A stretch of DNA of 64,000 bases, taken from the NCBI RefSeq assembly GCF_042242105.1, contig NC_092030.1, positions 5,557,501-5,621,500 of the forward strand. Direction: 5' to 3'. The translations under genes and the position numbers were made by a program. Below the pieces are notes generated by a model that saw only the letters and a program-made list of their open reading frames with translations, was not told where the DNA came from and did no database searches. Each line of letters opens with the position of its first letter. Position 1 is the first letter of the stretch. This DNA is from Pempheris klunzingeri. Lineage: Eukaryota > Chordata > Actinopteri > Acropomatiformes > Pempheridae. Below are positions 62,853 to 64,000 of the stretch, piece after piece.

Positions 62853-63854
62853 CTTGACTCGATATCCACTTTAATTGCTCACCTATTAGCTCTGCTCTGG
62901 TTTAGCTGTATGCACCAGAAATTTGGAGGAGAAGCTCCACACCCAGGTGGTGAACTTGTGGAGGTTCATTCATATTTGATGAGCGCCGCCTTAAGTACGT
63001 CCCTGCCTGTGCAGCTGACCCGACTCCATCTGGCCCACACGAACCAGGCAGCTCTACTGTTATATGGAAGCAAGCGTTCCACCCATCATGACGGGTGGGA
63101 TGGGCGGACGACACATTCAGCATTATGTATGATGATCTAAGCTCTAAATTTGATTGGCTTATGCAGAAAGGCATCGAACACACAGAGTTCCTTTGTCACT
63201 GCTGCTCTCCGGTTTAGTTTTTATTAAATTTAACCGCGTTCATTTCCTCTGCCGTTTGGTTTAATAAGCTCATCCACTCTTCAGACTGACGCCTGCTCAG
63301 TGAAGAAGCCCAGCGGTTCCAGAAGTTGCCTGAAGCTCACGGAGTTGAGACCAGCTGGAAAAATGAAATCCATGAAGTGACTAAGACACTCTCCCATTCA
63401 GCAGCCACAATGTCACGCAACACATTTATCACACTCACTTCTTTAGAAATGAGATTTATATTTTAGACAAATCCAGTCTGTCTCTGACCCCCTTTTTCTT
63501 TCATGCACCGTTTAAGAATAGGAAGTCTATCCATTTAGGTCTGAACTAATCACTGTTGGGACTACAACCCCTGTTAATCCTCTGATCTCTCCACCAACCG
63601 GCTGCTGCACCTCAAGAACTCTCAAGAGCGTCAAGAGGAAAATGATTTACCTGAGAGGCTTCCTGTTTTCACCACAGACACCATGATACCAACGCTGTCC
63701 ACAACATGTCTCCATTTATCGGATTCAGCTTTCTGACTGATTTTAACATCTTTTGTCTCCATCAAAATATTCTGGTTTCATGGTGATTTTCTAGTTTGAG
63801 CTAAATCAGCTGGTGGAAGAGAAAGGCAAGACTTTTCATCTATCTATCACATCT

Positions 63855-64000
63855 GTCAGTTATTTTCACTATTAGTCGATTTAATATTTAATAACTTGTC
63901 AGAAAATAGAGAAAGAAGCTCATCACCAGTTTCCAGAAAACAGAATGTTTGGATTTTTTTTTTTGCTTGAGCAAACAATTAACCAATTACAAAAATTGTC
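63855..64000 (-). mobile_element. hAT-type fragment cut by the window edge
   Basis: Reverse-oriented relative of the element at 62315: CAGTTATTTTCACTATTAGT, CTTGTCAGAAAATAGAGAAA, GAGCAAACAATTAACCAATT. An internal deletion joins the two ends. Confidence 0.5.

Larger units (their letters stand above)
56771..64000 (-). other. dpysl2: dpysl2 intron 1 (runs off the window)
   Basis: At least 7.2 kb upstream of exon 2. I looked on the minus strand for an exon encoding the conserved N-terminus and found none, so exon 1 is probably outside the window. The interval holds a GC-rich block near 58.1-58.4 kb and several hAT-type and family B repeats. Confidence 0.7.

Noticed and set aside
63650..63700. 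Candidate dpysl2 first exon with an ATG and a GTAAAT donor on the minus strand
   Set aside because: The encoded peptide does not resemble the conserved CRMP N-terminus and the donor phase match is not diagnostic.

Overview
The window is vertebrate nuclear DNA from a ray-finned fish, most likely a percomorph teleost. Evidence: short coding exons flanked by GT/AG introns, AT-rich non-coding DNA, abundant CA/GT microsatellites, and dispersed repeats of teleost type (TAGGGCTGC-ended hAT derivatives, a tRNA-headed SINE, a Tc1-like fragment, non-LTR tails). I see no bacterial or viral gene, operon or CRISPR array. Nearly all long ORFs are chance ORFs.

Three protein-coding genes can be built exon by exon. 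(1) tmem230, minus strand, coding 6894 down to 3243 in three exons, 120 aa; a probable non-coding first exon and NRF-1-type promoter lie at about 9541-9671. (2) adra1a, alpha-1A adrenergic receptor, plus strand: GC-rich promoter and leader exon near 18.79-19.0 kb, leader intron, coding exon 23167-24082, a 5.2 kb intron, and final coding exon 29322-29797; 463 aa, with the alpha-1 family intron after TM6. (3) dpysl2 (CRMP2), minus strand: coding exons 2-14 from 56770 down to 43164, giving 559 aa; with the 13-residue first exon of the mammalian short isoform the total would be 572. Exon 1 was not found and probably lies beyond 64000. adra1a and dpysl2 converge, as DPYSL2 and ADRA1A do on human chromosome 8p21, while tmem230 recalls the human chromosome 20 neighbourhood of ADRA1D.

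Layout: 1-2.5 kb non-coding; 2.5-9.7 kb tmem230; 9.7-18.8 kb non-coding with a palindromic trinucleotide repeat, decayed repeats and two possible conserved elements; 18.8-30.5 kb adra1a, whose main intron holds a 600 bp hAT element, other dispersed repeats, a SINE and a Tc1-like remnant; 30.5-43.1 kb gap between convergent genes, with an inverted pair of retrotransposon tails, microsatellites, a MITE-like element and a strong CTCF-like motif; 43.1-64 kb dpysl2.

The genes do not form a pathway: a vesicle membrane protein, a catecholamine GPCR and a tubulin-binding axon-guidance phosphoprotein. I found no convincing undescribed system. The observations most worth checking are a chain of overlapping upstream ORFs in the adra1a leader, a large inverted repeat in tmem230 intron 2, two small hairpins in dpysl2 introns, hAT-type insertions with inferable target duplications, and the CTCF-like site between the convergent genes.
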